A stretch of DNA of 64,000 nt. It comes from JBKCUK01 sp046318415. GTDB lineage: Bacteria > Pseudomonadota > Alphaproteobacteria > Caedimonadales > Caedimonadaceae. The notes below the pieces were generated by a model that ran no database searches, was not told the origin of the DNA, and saw nothing but the letters and a program-made list of their open reading frames with translations. Within the stretch, counting starts at the first letter, position 1; the number at the start of each line of letters is the position of its first letter. Shown here in pieces: positions 25,017-34,471 of the stretch. The stretch covers positions 62,001 through 126,000 of the forward strand of contig JBKCUK010000012.1 in the NCBI GenBank assembly GCA_046318415.1, in the 5' to 3' direction. The position numbers were made by a program, and so were the translations under genes.

Positions 25017-26804
25017 ATGTACTGTGAAAGAATGCAATTACCGCAACAATTAACGCCATTTATTTGGCACTTTATCATGAAACGCAAAGGCGGATTCTTT
25101 ATCATCCTCCTGGGGTCTTTGGCGTGGTCTTTAAACGAAGCCCTTTTTCCCTATTTTATTAAAGAGCTGATTGATACGGTCAACGGCCTGACGCCTGGTC
25201 AGGGAGATCTCTGGCAGTTTCTAGGACCTCCAGCCCTTGGTTTGGGGCTTTTTTGGTTGATGATGGATGGGGCGTCCCGGGTGCAGAGTTATTTTGTAAG
25301 GCGTACGCAACCTAAGTTCAAAACAGATGTACGGGATGCGATGTTTGCCTACGTGCAGCGGCACTCGCACGAATACTTCACCAAGCATTTTGGTGGCAGT
25401 GTGGCGGCTCGCATCGAGGACATGACCCGGGCCACAGAATCCATCATCGAGCATGTCATCCATAACGTTTTTGCGATCACGGCCGCCTTTACCCTCAGCA
25501 CCTTTGTCATCGCCCACATCAGCCCCCTCTTTAGTGCCCTGATGTGGGTTTGGTTTGCGGCCCATATCGGCCTGACCCTTGTGTTTCAAGATCGTGTCGC
25601 CAATGCCCATGCGCGTTATTCCTCTTACCGTGCGCACCTTTCGGGGCATATTGTCGATGTGCTGGCCAACAACATGGCCATGCGCCTGTTTGCCCGCAGT
25701 CGTCATGAGCGCGAACGCATGCACAAAGAGCAAAAGACCAGCCGTAAGCTGGAGCGCGAGGCCCTGTGGCAGCTGGAGATCGTCAATATCCTGCGGGCGT
25801 TGGTGACCACGGCCTTCATGTTTGCCATCATCGGATTGCTGATCAAAGGCTGGAACGAAGGCTGGGTGTCGGTGGGTGATTTTACGCAGATTACCATGTC
25901 CTGCTTTAGTTTGTTGGGCTTGGTTTGGCACCTGAGCTTTGCCATTACCGATTTGGTCAAGGACGCCGGTACTGCAAAGGCGGCCCTTGAGTTGGTGGTG
26001 CAACCCCACGATGTCCCCGATGCTGCGGATGCCAAGAATCTGCAGGTCACATCAGGGGAAATCATCTTTGATCACGTCACCTTTACCTATCGACGTAATG
26101 GGAATCTGTTTCGGGATCAAAGTCTTCGTATTGCTCCCGGTCAAAAGGTAGGTTTGGTTGGTTTTTCTGGCTCGGGCAAGACGACATTCGCGAACTTGAT
26201 TTTGCGTCTTTATGATGTCACGGGTGGTCGTATCCTGATTGATGGGCAAGATATCTCAGAAGTCAGCCAGGAATCCTTACGGGCGCAAATCGCCATGATT
26301 CCGCAAGAGCCCCTTTTGTTTCATCGCAGTGTGGCGGATAATATTCGCTATGGCCGCATTGACGCTGGGCAGGAAGAAATAATCCAGGCGGCTCAAAAGG
26401 CCCATGCCCACGATTTTATCATGCAGCTTGAAGAAGGCTATGACACCATCGTGGGGGAGCGGGGTGGCCGGCTTTCGGGCGGTCAGCGTCAGCGTATTGC
26501 CATTGCCCGCGCCATTTTGAAAAACGCGCCCATTTTGATCCTGGATGAGGCAACGGCCGCCCTCGACTCGATTACTGAAAAATTGATCCAGGAAAGTATG
26601 AAAGACTTGATGCGGGGCCGCACGACCCTCGTGATCGCCCACCGTTTATCCACCTTGCATGACATGGACCGTATCTTGGTGTTCGATAAGGGCTCGATTG
26701 TTGAAGATGGGACCATCGAAGCATTGCTGAAGTCAGGTGGTCACTTTGCAAGCCTGTGGCAACAGCAATCGGGGGGTATGCTCGCTGACCGCCCGGTGGT
26801 CTAA
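25017..26804 (+). CDS. ABC exporter (fused permease-ATPase, MsbA/MDR type)
   Basis: Half-transporter that works as a dimer in the inner membrane. Six membrane helices (about residues 20-310) precede a nucleotide-binding domain with Walker A GFSGSGKTT (about 382), Q-loop IAMIPQEPLLF, signature LSGGQRQRIAIARA, Walker B PILILDEATAALDS and H-loop VIAHRLST. Length is 595 residues. Substrate cannot be told: lipid, peptide and drug exporters share this plan. The ATG at 25017 lacks a strong Shine-Dalgarno, and a second ATG 5 codons on is possible. It is divergent from LRR gene 2. Confidence 0.88.
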   Translation: MYCERMQLPQQLTPFIWHFIMKRKGGFFIILLGSLAWSLNEALFPYFIKELIDTVNGLTPGQGDLWQFLGPPALGLGLFWLMMDGASRVQSYFVRRTQPKFKTDVRDAMFAYVQRHSHEYFTKHFGGSVAARIEDMTRATESIIEHVIHNVFAITAAFTLSTFVIAHISPLFSALMWVWFAAHIGLTLVFQDRVANAHARYSSYRAHLSGHIVDVLANNMAMRLFARSRHERERMHKEQKTSRKLEREALWQLEIVNILRALVTTAFMFAIIGLLIKGWNEGWVSVGDFTQITMSCFSLLGLVWHLSFAITDLVKDAGTAKAALELVVQPHDVPDAADAKNLQVTSGEIIFDHVTFTYRRNGNLFRDQSLRIAPGQKVGLVGFSGSGKTTFANLILRLYDVTGGRILIDGQDISEVSQESLRAQIAMIPQEPLLFHRSVADNIRYGRIDAGQEEIIQAAQKAHAHDFIMQLEEGYDTIVGERGGRLSGGQRQRIAIARAILKNAPILILDEATAALDSITEKLIQESMKDLMRGRTTLVIAHRLSTLHDMDRILVFDKGSIVEDGTIEALLKSGGHFASLWQQQSGGMLADRPVV

Positions 26805-26857
26805 CGGCAAAAGGTTGAACTTAGTTCTTTTTTAATTATGTGCAACGGATTCGCGAG

Positions 26858-26884
26858 AAAAGAAAAAAGCCCCAATCGGGGCTT
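26858..26884 (-). terminator. Terminator after the dipeptidase gene
   Basis: Read on the minus strand, AAGCCCC and GGGGCTT pair around a 4-base loop and are followed by TTTTCTTTTC. It lies 27 bases after the stop at 26911. Confidence 0.88.
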
Positions 26885-26910
26885 AAAAAAAGAGCAGCTG
26901 TGAAACTGCT

Positions 26911-27669
26911 TTACTTAACCTTCGGCACATAACTGCCGTAGAGAGCCCACTTTTCCTTCGCATGATAGGCCCAATAGCGATCGCCGTACGACCAGTGCCA
27001 ATACTCGGTAGGGTAATTGACGAAGCCAACAGCTTGCAAAACTTCTGCCATTAACCGACGATTTTTCTGGGCTTCAGCAGAGATGCACGTGCTTGCAGTA
27101 AGGGACAGGGTGCCAGCAAGATCTTGCGTCCAATCTTTGGGATGAATGCCCATATCCAGATCTTTTCCGTCGGCGTCAACTAAGTAGACGTCAATGGCGC
27201 CGCCCGTCGAATGGGGTGGGATATTGCGCGATCCATCCAGATTCACCACCGGCGAGACCATTTTGATGGTCTCGTTAAAACGCTGTTTTTCATCCCAATC
27301 AGGACAGTGGGCGGAAATTTCATTATAACGATTGTCAAAAAGGATTTGTTGGAGGCTTAAACTACGGTAGGCCTCGTAAATCTTAAAGCGGATGCCCTCT
27401 GGCAGCTGCTTTTGAGCGGCACACAATTTTTCATAAACTGTGCGGCGCATGAAGGTATAGTCCGTGTTGTCCGGGATTTCAGGAGATGGTCCATAAAGGA
27501 TGGTATCCTGGGTTCTCAGATCGACCATAGCCTCCCCATCTTCTAGGATAGGTATGGCAAGGACGCGGGGATCAGCAATAAGAGTGATTTCTTCTTGCAT
27601 GGTTGAGGCCAATACATCTTGCATCTGGACTATACTCCCAATCAATAAGCTGAAAATAACCCGCAGCAT
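26911..27669 (-). CDS. ddpX: Exported D-alanyl-D-alanine dipeptidase (VanX/DdpX family)
   Basis: Zinc dipeptidase of peptidase family M15D, which splits D-Ala-D-Ala. ATG 27669 follows GAGGTAAG and yields a signal peptide (ending VLAST) and 252 residues. Conserved features are YEAYRSLSLQQ, the zinc and catalytic motif PPHSTGGAIDVYL (His and Asp ligands), and EYWHWSYGD with the catalytic Glu and third zinc His. VanX itself is cytosolic; export fits recycling or remodelling of peptidoglycan D-Ala-D-Ala in the periplasm. The longer frame to 27765 has no signal-like start. No other vancomycin-type genes lie nearby. Confidence 0.85.
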   Translation of the reverse strand: MLRVIFSLLIGSIVQMQDVLASTMQEEITLIADPRVLAIPILEDGEAMVDLRTQDTILYGPSPEIPDNTDYTFMRRTVYEKLCAAQKQLPEGIRFKIYEAYRSLSLQQILFDNRYNEISAHCPDWDEKQRFNETIKMVSPVVNLDGSRNIPPHSTGGAIDVYLVDADGKDLDMGIHPKDWTQDLAGTLSLTASTCISAEAQKNRRLMAEVLQAVGFVNYPTEYWHWSYGDRYWAYHAKEKWALYGSYVPKVK

Positions 27670-27833
27670 TTTAAATCTTACCTCATCAATTATTCGAAAA
27701 CAGCACGCACTAAACTCTATTCCGCGCCTTCGTGCAAGATAAAAACGCAAACATCCCTTAATCAATATTTGTTTTAGAGGAGGAAGGGGTCACCATCCAA
27801 TCGAGAACAGTGTGTAACCCCGTCCCGTCCCTT

Positions 27834-28742
27834 TTAGTCTTGAGCGACGGGTGTCAGTTGATTGCGATAATAAAGAGCAAACAGATCGATATGGCTTCGC
27901 AATACGGCCACGCATCCCGAAAGATTATAACTAAAGCTAATCACTGCCTTGAGGTCCTGATCCAGATGACGAATCTCGGCCCATTTGTGTTCTAAGTCAA
28001 CCGATCGAATGGGGCCCGCAGTATAGGGGCGCGACAAGCCATGGTCCAACGTCCAAGTCAGGCCATTGTCCGGGTCTTGGTATGTATAGTTTTGGCCATT
28101 ATTAAGGTGTGTGACCAGATCCTGTCCCGATGAAAGATCCACTGTGGGAGGCGTTATGCCCAAGATCGCCTGGGGACACAGTGCCGTTTCGGCTTCCAGT
28201 TGGCACGCATTCACCAACGTCATGGGAACGCCAAAAGCAAATCGATCCTTGCGCCCTGGGTGGTGCCCTTTGCGCAAAGCTTTTTCTGTCGTATCACATC
28301 GATGCCCAAGCAATTGCGGTGTGTAACCCTCGCCCGCAAGTTTGAGACGGGGGCTTGAGAGTTTCAACACATAGTCGCGACAATGTACTGAAGCGCTGAT
28401 GGTCGTCAGCGAGGGCATGGTTAGGATGCTGATACTGCGCTCGGTAAAAAAATTTATTTTAGTCGGCAGATCAAGATGGCGCTGCTCTCGCTGCAGCTGA
28501 TCCCACAAGGTGTTCGAGTGGCTAACCGCATGCCATTTTCTTGAGACTTGGCTGGGTCCCTTGAGGATTTCAAGGGGACTTAGGTACGAAAAGACATGAC
28601 TCAGAAGTTCAGGATTCTCTTCAAGGGATTCGATGTCTCGCACTGATTGGGAAGCCCAGCTTGGGGTAAGAGCCATGTAGGGTAGGCTGAGAATAAATAA
28701 TGGACTTAGTCGTCGAGACAAAGTAGATAAAAAGGTGTTCAT
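27834..28742 (-). CDS. Exported F-box-domain protein
   Basis: A signal peptide (about 1-30, ending PSWAS) is followed at about residues 40-84 by an F-box: ENPELLSHVFSYLSPLEIL, then QVSRKWHAVSHSNTLWDQL. This matches the eukaryotic pattern of Leu-Pro-like start, IF/VFSYL, V-RKW and LW. Residues 90-302 show no family I recognise; they contain GEGYTPQLLGHRCDT, several His/Asp pairs and a C-terminal SFSYNLSGCVAVLRSHIDL. F-boxes recruit host SCF ubiquitin ligases through SKP1 and are almost confined to eukaryotes and their intracellular bacteria. I infer a secreted effector that targets an unknown host protein. The DNA is fairly AT-rich. Confidence 0.75.
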   Translation of the reverse strand: MNTFLSTLSRRLSPLFILSLPYMALTPSWASQSVRDIESLEENPELLSHVFSYLSPLEILKGPSQVSRKWHAVSHSNTLWDQLQREQRHLDLPTKINFFTERSISILTMPSLTTISASVHCRDYVLKLSSPRLKLAGEGYTPQLLGHRCDTTEKALRKGHHPGRKDRFAFGVPMTLVNACQLEAETALCPQAILGITPPTVDLSSGQDLVTHLNNGQNYTYQDPDNGLTWTLDHGLSRPYTAGPIRSVDLEHKWAEIRHLDQDLKAVISFSYNLSGCVAVLRSHIDLFALYYRNQLTPVAQD

Positions 28743-28906
28743 GGGTCATCTCCAAATAATTCAACAATAGATTAAGACAAAATGATGAAAATGTGCCAAT
28801 AAGTAAAGTTGAAAAAGCAGACGCGATTTAAATATTAATTTTCCGAAGAAAGTTCTCTTAAGGAGAGCGTTGAAAGATCTCTTTGAATTTCTATGTTCTT
28901 ATGCGA

Positions 28907-29929
28907 TTAAGCGCCCCGGATCAGGCTATGCTGGGCAGCCATGGCAAGAGCTTGATGGAAATCAGTCGGGCAGCGCGTGATGGAGGTGAGAGCTTTATGG
29001 GCCATGTCCACATGGAAACAGGCTTGGTTTTTAGCGTACTCAAGGGCTCCTGTGCGCTGGATGCAAAGACACGCTACTTCCAAATCGCCGTTCTGTTGGG
29101 TCTGATCAACCATCACCCGGTGCCAGAAAGCTTTTTCTTCTTCTGTGGCGTGACGCACGGCATGGATAACGGGAAGGGTCATTTTGCCCTCGCGAAAATC
29201 ATCGCCCTTGGCTTTGCCCATGGTTGCGGCTGAGCCCTGATAATCCAGGACGTCGTCGGCTATTTGGAAGGCAATCCCCAGATGACGACCATAGGCACTG
29301 AAAGCCTCAATATCTTCAGGGCCTGCTCCTGCAAGGGTTGCGCCTGTGGCGCAAGCCGCATCAAACAAAGCGGAGGTCTTGGCCTCGACAATTTTAAGAT
29401 ACTGTTCTTCTGTGGTCTCTAAATCCCCATTGGTGGTCAGCTGCCAGACCTCACCTTCGGCGATGCGGGCAGACGCCCTTGAGAGCAAGCGCAGCACATC
29501 GAGAGATCCATCCTCGACCATCAGCTCAAACGCGCGTGAGAATAGAAAATCGCCCACTAGAACACTGGCTTCATTGCCCCACAGGGTGTTGGCCGTGGGC
29601 AGGCCGCGGCGCAGTTCGCTGGCATCCACCACATCATCGTGGAGCAGGGTTGCAGTGTGGATGAATTCCACACAGGCCGCTAAGTTGATATGTCGGTTTC
29701 CCGTATAGCCCAGGGCCTTGGCGGCAGCGATGGTGAGAAGGGGGCGTAGACGTTTGCCGCCAGCGGCAAGAATGTGGCTTGCCATGAGCGGGATCAGGCT
29801 GACCTCTGAATCCAAGCGCCGCAAGATAAGGGCATTCACCGCCTCGAGCTCTTGCTGCACCAGCGTGAGCAGGGGCTCTAGGGAAGGTTTCATATCCTGG
29901 GTCGTTGAACTTGTGCGGGTTTGGGTCAT
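28907..29929 (-). CDS. ispB: Polyprenyl (octaprenyl-type) diphosphate synthase
   Basis: Trans-prenyltransferase making the long isoprenoid tail of ubiquinone from isopentenyl diphosphate. The first Asp-rich motif is TATLLHDDVVDASELRRG and the second is IAFQIADDVLDYQGS. GGKRLRPLL and GKMTLPVIHA are also present. I chose ATG 29929 (340 residues); upstream in-frame codons add a hydrophobic stretch not found in the family. Chain length cannot be read directly. It is divergent from the methyltransferase at 30031. Confidence 0.92.
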   Translation of the reverse strand: MTQTRTSSTTQDMKPSLEPLLTLVQQELEAVNALILRRLDSEVSLIPLMASHILAAGGKRLRPLLTIAAAKALGYTGNRHINLAACVEFIHTATLLHDDVVDASELRRGLPTANTLWGNEASVLVGDFLFSRAFELMVEDGSLDVLRLLSRASARIAEGEVWQLTTNGDLETTEEQYLKIVEAKTSALFDAACATGATLAGAGPEDIEAFSAYGRHLGIAFQIADDVLDYQGSAATMGKAKGDDFREGKMTLPVIHAVRHATEEEKAFWHRVMVDQTQQNGDLEVACLCIQRTGALEYAKNQACFHVDMAHKALTSITRCPTDFHQALAMAAQHSLIRGA

Positions 29930-30030
29930 GCCAAATCGTTTAATTAAAGGTTGTATTCTCTTTATTCTGAATGCCATGACTATGCAACAAACTGGTACTA
30001 AAATAAACCAAAACTGAGAGATAATGACGT

Positions 30031-30774
30031 ATGTTTGCGACAACCCGTGATTCTTTGCTGGCTGGGCAGGTTATCCTCGAGCAACCGCAGCAAGGGTATC
30101 GTGTGGCCCTTGATCCTGTCTTATTGGCCGCGTCCCTCACCCTTAAGCCAGCCCAGAGCCTCCTCGATTTGGGCTGCGGTGTGGGGGCTGTCTTTTTGTG
30201 TGCTGGTTTTCGCGAGCCCACCTTGAGGAGTGTTGGGCTTGAGCTTCAGCCTGACATGGCATCTTTAGCCAGGCGTAATATTCAGTTGAATGGCCTTGCA
30301 GCACGCGCGTCGGTTGTCGTGGGGAACGCTCTGTTTCCCCCCTTTGCGCCCCATAGCTTTGATCATGTGGTGGCAAACCCGCCCTATTATGAGGAAGGTG
30401 CTTCCACTGCTTCGCCCCATTCCCAGAAGAAAATCAGCCATCAACTTGGTGATGGAGATCTGATGGGATGGGTGAAGACGGCGTTACAATTGGTGAAAAC
30501 TAGGGGAAAAATAACCTTTATCTTGCCGTCTTTTCGTTGTCACGAGCTTCTGGGCGAGATGTCCAAGCACTTAGGCGATATCCAGATTCTGCCCATTTAT
30601 GCAAAAGCAGACCGGCCGGCAGAGCGCGTGATCTTGAGTGGGCGTAAAGGGGTGCGCACACCCCTTAAGATCTTGCCGGGTCTGGTGTTGCATGAATCCT
30701 GTGGTGCTTGGACGCCAGCGGCACGAGAGATTCTTGAGGCGGGGCGGGGTCTTACAGACCTGATTTATGTTTGA
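30031..30774 (+). CDS. TrmN6-like tRNA (adenine-N6)-methyltransferase
   Basis: Class I SAM methyltransferase with LLDLGCGVGAVFLCAG near residue 45 (SAM loop) and VVANPPYYEEG near residue 112. NPPY is the motif of enzymes methylating an exocyclic adenine amine. Architecture and the N-terminal DSLLAGQVILEQPQQGYRV match the YfiC/TrmN6 group that modifies A37 of tRNA-Val. Length is 247 residues. The exact substrate is inferred. Between it and glyQ (132 bases) a TTGACC-N17-TAGTCT promoter-like pair ends about 40 bases before glyQ. Confidence 0.83.
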   Translation: MFATTRDSLLAGQVILEQPQQGYRVALDPVLLAASLTLKPAQSLLDLGCGVGAVFLCAGFREPTLRSVGLELQPDMASLARRNIQLNGLAARASVVVGNALFPPFAPHSFDHVVANPPYYEEGASTASPHSQKKISHQLGDGDLMGWVKTALQLVKTRGKITFILPSFRCHELLGEMSKHLGDIQILPIYAKADRPAERVILSGRKGVRTPLKILPGLVLHESCGAWTPAAREILEAGRGLTDLIYV

Positions 30775-30906
30775 GGGGCTAAGTGGAGAATGTCACCTTA
30801 AAAAGCAGGCTCCTTCGCGGCACAAGGTCATCTTCCGCCAAACTTGACCAAGGTTCCAGGCTGGTCTAGTCTTTGAAGCTGAAATTCCAAGCAAAAGTCG
30901 AGTAGC

Positions 30907-31782
30907 ATGGCGAACCACCTTAGTTTTCAAGAACTTATCTTGCGATTGCAACGCTTTTGGTCCAAACAGGGATGCGTCATTTTGCAGCCCTATGATCTCG
31001 AGATGGGAGCGGGAACCTTTCATCCGGCGACCACCCTGCGGGCTTTAGGGCTTCAGCCTTGGCGCTGTGCCTATGTGCAGCCTTCACGCCGTCCAACCGA
31101 TGGGCGTTACGGTGAAAACCCCAACCGCGTGTTCATGCACCATCAGTTTCAAGTGATCTTAAAGCCCTCTCCCGCCAATGTGCAGGAATTGTACTTGGAG
31201 AGCCTTTATGAATTGGGAATCGACCCTGCCATCCATGACCTGCGTTTTGTGGAAGATGACTGGGAAAGTCCCACGCTGGGCGCGGCCGGTCTTGGCTGGG
31301 AAGTGTGGTGTGATGGCATGGAAATTACCCAATTCACCTACTTCCAACAAGTAGGCGGCATTGCCTGTGATCCTGTTTGCGCCGAACTTACCTATGGTCT
31401 TGAGCGTTTAAGTTTGCAGGCCCTGCAGCGTGTGGATTCGGTATATGAGCTGGATTGGAACGGGGCAGAGGGTGAGGCCAAGATGACCTATGGCGATGTC
31501 CGCTTGCAGCAGGAGCGGGAATTTTCTGCCTATGCCTTCGAACATTCCACCACAGACATGCTGTGGCAACACTTTAAGGATGCCGAAGCTGAATGCCGTA
31601 AGCTTTTGGAACAGAAAATGCCGTTGCCTGCCTATGAATCATGTATTAAGGCGAGCCACACGTTCAACTTGCTGGATGCCCGTGGGGTCATTAGCCCTGT
31701 TGAGCGTGCCGGCTACATCGCCCGCGTGCGCGATTTAGCCCGTGGCTGTTGCGAAGCTTATCTTCATTCAGTGACCGCATAA
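30907..31782 (+). CDS. glyQ: Glycyl-tRNA synthetase alpha subunit
   Basis: Catalytic subunit of the bacterial alpha2beta2 glycyl-tRNA synthetase. FQELILRLQRFWSKQGCVIL and QPYDLEMGAGTFHPAT near the N-terminus, YVQPSRRPTDGRYGENPNR near residue 57 and MEITQFTYFQQVGG near residue 138 are near-invariant family motifs. Length is 291 residues, normal. It lies 13 bases before glyS, so both subunits are made together. Confidence 0.97.
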   Translation: MANHLSFQELILRLQRFWSKQGCVILQPYDLEMGAGTFHPATTLRALGLQPWRCAYVQPSRRPTDGRYGENPNRVFMHHQFQVILKPSPANVQELYLESLYELGIDPAIHDLRFVEDDWESPTLGAAGLGWEVWCDGMEITQFTYFQQVGGIACDPVCAELTYGLERLSLQALQRVDSVYELDWNGAEGEAKMTYGDVRLQQEREFSAYAFEHSTTDMLWQHFKDAEAECRKLLEQKMPLPAYESCIKASHTFNLLDARGVISPVERAGYIARVRDLARGCCEAYLHSVTA

Positions 31783-31795
31783 GGATTAAGGCGTT

Positions 31796-33922
31796 ATGGC
31801 TGATTTAATTGTTGAATTTCGTTCGGAAGAAATCCCAGCCCGCATGCAGCGCCGGGCGCGCGAAGATCTGGTCACGCTTTTTCGCGATGCTTTGGGGCAT
31901 TTAGGCATAACGCCGGCGGCTGAACAAACTTTTGTCACCCCCCGTCGGCTGACCTATGCAGCCCAGGGGCTGCCTGTTGCCACACCTGACCGGGTTGAGG
32001 AAAAACGTGGGCCCCGCATTGACGCGCCTGCCCAAGCCCTAGAGGGATTTTTGCGCCAGACAGGCCTGTCTTCGCTGGATGAGTGCGAACAACGTGATAC
32101 CGGCAAAGGTATTTTTTACTTCGCCCTGTCACAGCAAAAAGGCCAACCGTTGGCGGATCTGTTGCCGGGTCTTATTGAAGATATTGTCAGCCGCTTTCCC
32201 TGGCCCAAGTCCATGCGCTGGGGCAAGGGGAACCGCACCTGGGTGCGCCCCTTGTCGGCGGGTCTTTGCGTGTTTGATGGCCGGCCAGTGACCTTCACCT
32301 TGAGCATGAACAAGGAGGCCTTGGATGCGCCGCAGGTAGTCTTTGGGGGCGAGACCGTGGGACACCGCTTTATGGAGCGCGACGCTTTTGCGGTGGATAG
32401 CCTTGCGGCTTACCAGGAAGGTCTAAAACAGCGTTTCGTGATGGTGGATCAAGATGCACGCCGTGACTCTATAAAGGCTCAGGTTGCAAAGCGCGCCCAA
32501 GAGAAAGGGCTAAGCGTTTGGCAGGATCAAGGTCTTGAAGACGAAGTCACAGGCCTTGTGGAGTGGCCGGTGGCGTATCTCGGTGCCATCGAGCCGAAAT
32601 TCCTGGCCTTGCCCCGGGAAGTGCTGATGACCGTTATGCGGGTGCACCAACGCTATTTTGCTTTGCAAGATCATCAAGGTCATCTGGCGCCCTGGTTTGT
32701 GGTGGTGGCCAATATTGAGGCCAAGGATGGTGGCGCAACCCTGGTGGATGGCAACGAGCGGGTGTTGAAAGCCCGTTTTTCCGATGCCCATTTTTTCTAT
32801 CAACAGGATTTAAAGACCCCCCTCGGCGCCCATGCGCGAGGCCTGGAAAATATTGTTTTCCACAAGGATTTAGGCTTGATGTCAGCCAAGGTTCAGCGCC
32901 TGCAAAACCTCAGCCGCTGGTTGGCCCCCTTCTTTGATGTGAATCCGGACCAAGCCGCCCATGCCGCAGCGCTCGCCAAAGCAGATTTGACCACCCATAT
33001 GGTGGGTGAGTTTCCCGAACTTCAGGGCATCATGGGGCGTATTTATGCCCTGGCCCAAGGCGAGTCCGCAGAAGTGGCAACGGCCATAGAAGAACATTAT
33101 CTGCCCCGAGGCGCCCAGGATCATCTGCCTGCCACACCCCTTGGGCGGGTGTTGGCCCTTGCAGACCGCCTGGATACCCTGGTGGGCTTCTTTGCCCTCA
33201 ATATACGTCCCACAGGATCCCGAGATCCCTTTGCGTTGCGGCGCGCCGCCCTTGGCCTGATACGCCTTCTGTCCGACCAGGGAGAAGTGCGCCTTCAAGA
33301 CGCCTTCCGTGCTGCCTACCAGGGATACGAAGGAACGCTCAATCATCACAAGGATGCCCAGGATCTGGAGGCCACCCTTGGAAGCCTTCGTGAATTTGTG
33401 CTGGAGCGTTTGAAAGTTTACTGCCGCGAAGAAGGGACGCGCCATGATCTAATTGCGGCTGCGTTTGCTGTGGCAGCCGATGATCCCCTTTATGTCTTGT
33501 TTGCCCGTGTTCGAGCGCTCTCGACTTTCTTTGCCCCCGAAAAGGCTGAAGGCGCCAATCTCCTGGCTGGGGCCCGCCGCGCGACCAATATTGTGCGCAT
33601 TGAAGAGGCAAAAGATCACACTGTCTTTGGTGAAACCCCCTCAGTAGAGTTGTTCAGGGAACCCGCTGAACGTGACCTCTATGAGGCCTTGAGTGCCAAA
33701 AGGTCGACCATTGATGCGGCTCTCGCCCAGCGAGATTTTGCCGGCGTGATGAAGCAGGTTGCAGAATTACGTGCCCCCATTGATGCTTTTTTCGTGAACG
33801 TGGTTGTGAATACAGAGGACGCAGCGCTTCGCATCAATCGGTTGCGCCTGCTGACCATGATACGCACGACATTACAGCATATTGCTGACTTTTCAAAAAT
33901 TGAGGATGGATCCCATGACTAA
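31796..33922 (+). CDS. glyS: Glycyl-tRNA synthetase beta subunit
   Basis: Large tRNA-recognising subunit of glycyl-tRNA synthetase. The family start MADLIVEFRSEEIPARMQ is seen, then FPWPKSMRWGKGN, EVLMTVMRVHQRYFAL near residue 277 and an HD-like region with LGRVLALADRLDTLVGFF near residue 450, with RDPFALRRAALG after it. A C-terminal anticodon-binding part (AELRAPIDAFFVNVVVNTED) completes it. Length is 708 residues, normal. The stop overlaps the cdd start by 8 bases. Confidence 0.97.
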   Translation: MADLIVEFRSEEIPARMQRRAREDLVTLFRDALGHLGITPAAEQTFVTPRRLTYAAQGLPVATPDRVEEKRGPRIDAPAQALEGFLRQTGLSSLDECEQRDTGKGIFYFALSQQKGQPLADLLPGLIEDIVSRFPWPKSMRWGKGNRTWVRPLSAGLCVFDGRPVTFTLSMNKEALDAPQVVFGGETVGHRFMERDAFAVDSLAAYQEGLKQRFVMVDQDARRDSIKAQVAKRAQEKGLSVWQDQGLEDEVTGLVEWPVAYLGAIEPKFLALPREVLMTVMRVHQRYFALQDHQGHLAPWFVVVANIEAKDGGATLVDGNERVLKARFSDAHFFYQQDLKTPLGAHARGLENIVFHKDLGLMSAKVQRLQNLSRWLAPFFDVNPDQAAHAAALAKADLTTHMVGEFPELQGIMGRIYALAQGESAEVATAIEEHYLPRGAQDHLPATPLGRVLALADRLDTLVGFFALNIRPTGSRDPFALRRAALGLIRLLSDQGEVRLQDAFRAAYQGYEGTLNHHKDAQDLEATLGSLREFVLERLKVYCREEGTRHDLIAAAFAVAADDPLYVLFARVRALSTFFAPEKAEGANLLAGARRATNIVRIEEAKDHTVFGETPSVELFREPAERDLYEALSAKRSTIDAALAQRDFAGVMKQVAELRAPIDAFFVNVVVNTEDAALRINRLRLLTMIRTTLQHIADFSKIEDGSHD

Positions 33923-34334
33923 AATGACCGCACAACTTCGTAAAGAGTTGATCGAAGCCGCAAGGCAGGCCAACAAGAAGTCCTACGCCCCCTATTCCCG
34001 CTATTATGTCGGTGCCGCCATCTTGACCGAGGCTGGACATATCTATTCGGGCTGCAATGTGGAAAATGCCTCCTACGGGATGACCATTTGTGCCGAGCGT
34101 AACGCCATCGCCAAGGCCATCTCGGAAGAGGGCGAGGGCATGCGTCTTGTGGCCACTGCCATTGTGAATCGACATGAGGGCGAATGCAGTCCTTGCGGGG
34201 CCTGTCGCCAAGTCATTAGCGAATTTGGCGAGCGGTCCATGGTCATTTATAAAGCTGGAACCGAGTGGGTCGATACACCCCTCTATACGCTGTTGCCTGG
34301 CACCTTTGATCTGCCAAGTCCTGAGAAAAACTAA
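33915..34334 (+). CDS. cdd: Cytidine deaminase
   Basis: Zinc enzyme converting cytidine or deoxycytidine to the uridine form in pyrimidine salvage. YAPYSRYYVGAAI near residue 26, NVENASYGMTICAERNAI (Cys zinc ligand and catalytic Glu) near residue 49, and ECSPCGACRQVISEF (two more zinc Cys) near residue 87 show the small tetrameric three-Cys type. Length is 139 residues. ATG 33915 lies inside the end of glyS behind GGATGGA. A salvage enzyme fits a host-dependent lifestyle. Confidence 0.95.
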   Translation: MTKMTAQLRKELIEAARQANKKSYAPYSRYYVGAAILTEAGHIYSGCNVENASYGMTICAERNAIAKAISEEGEGMRLVATAIVNRHEGECSPCGACRQVISEFGERSMVIYKAGTEWVDTPLYTLLPGTFDLPSPEKN

Positions 34335-34390
34335 ACTAACCCGGATGAGGGTAGGCTGATCTAAGGGTAGGGGACGCGATACATCCCGCT

Positions 34391-34466
34391 CCTTCGTGTT
34401 TGGGTCAGCCTTGGGCATCTGTTGATGGAAGCCTCATCCAGCTGGGAATCAACGGTATGGCTGTTG
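34391..34466 (-). pseudogene. Orphan copy of the ygfZ 3' end (direct repeat A)
   Basis: These 76 bases match 35678-35753 at 69 positions in the same orientation. They encode the last 20 codons of ygfZ (34405-34466 on the minus strand, ending IPSWMRLPSTDAQG and stop) plus 14 bases downstream. Of six coding differences, three are silent; the others cause Thr/Ile and Met/Leu changes. No ygfZ frame continues beyond; the match stops 5 bases before the lipase stop codon. Confidence 0.8.
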
Positions 34467-34471
34467 AAAAA

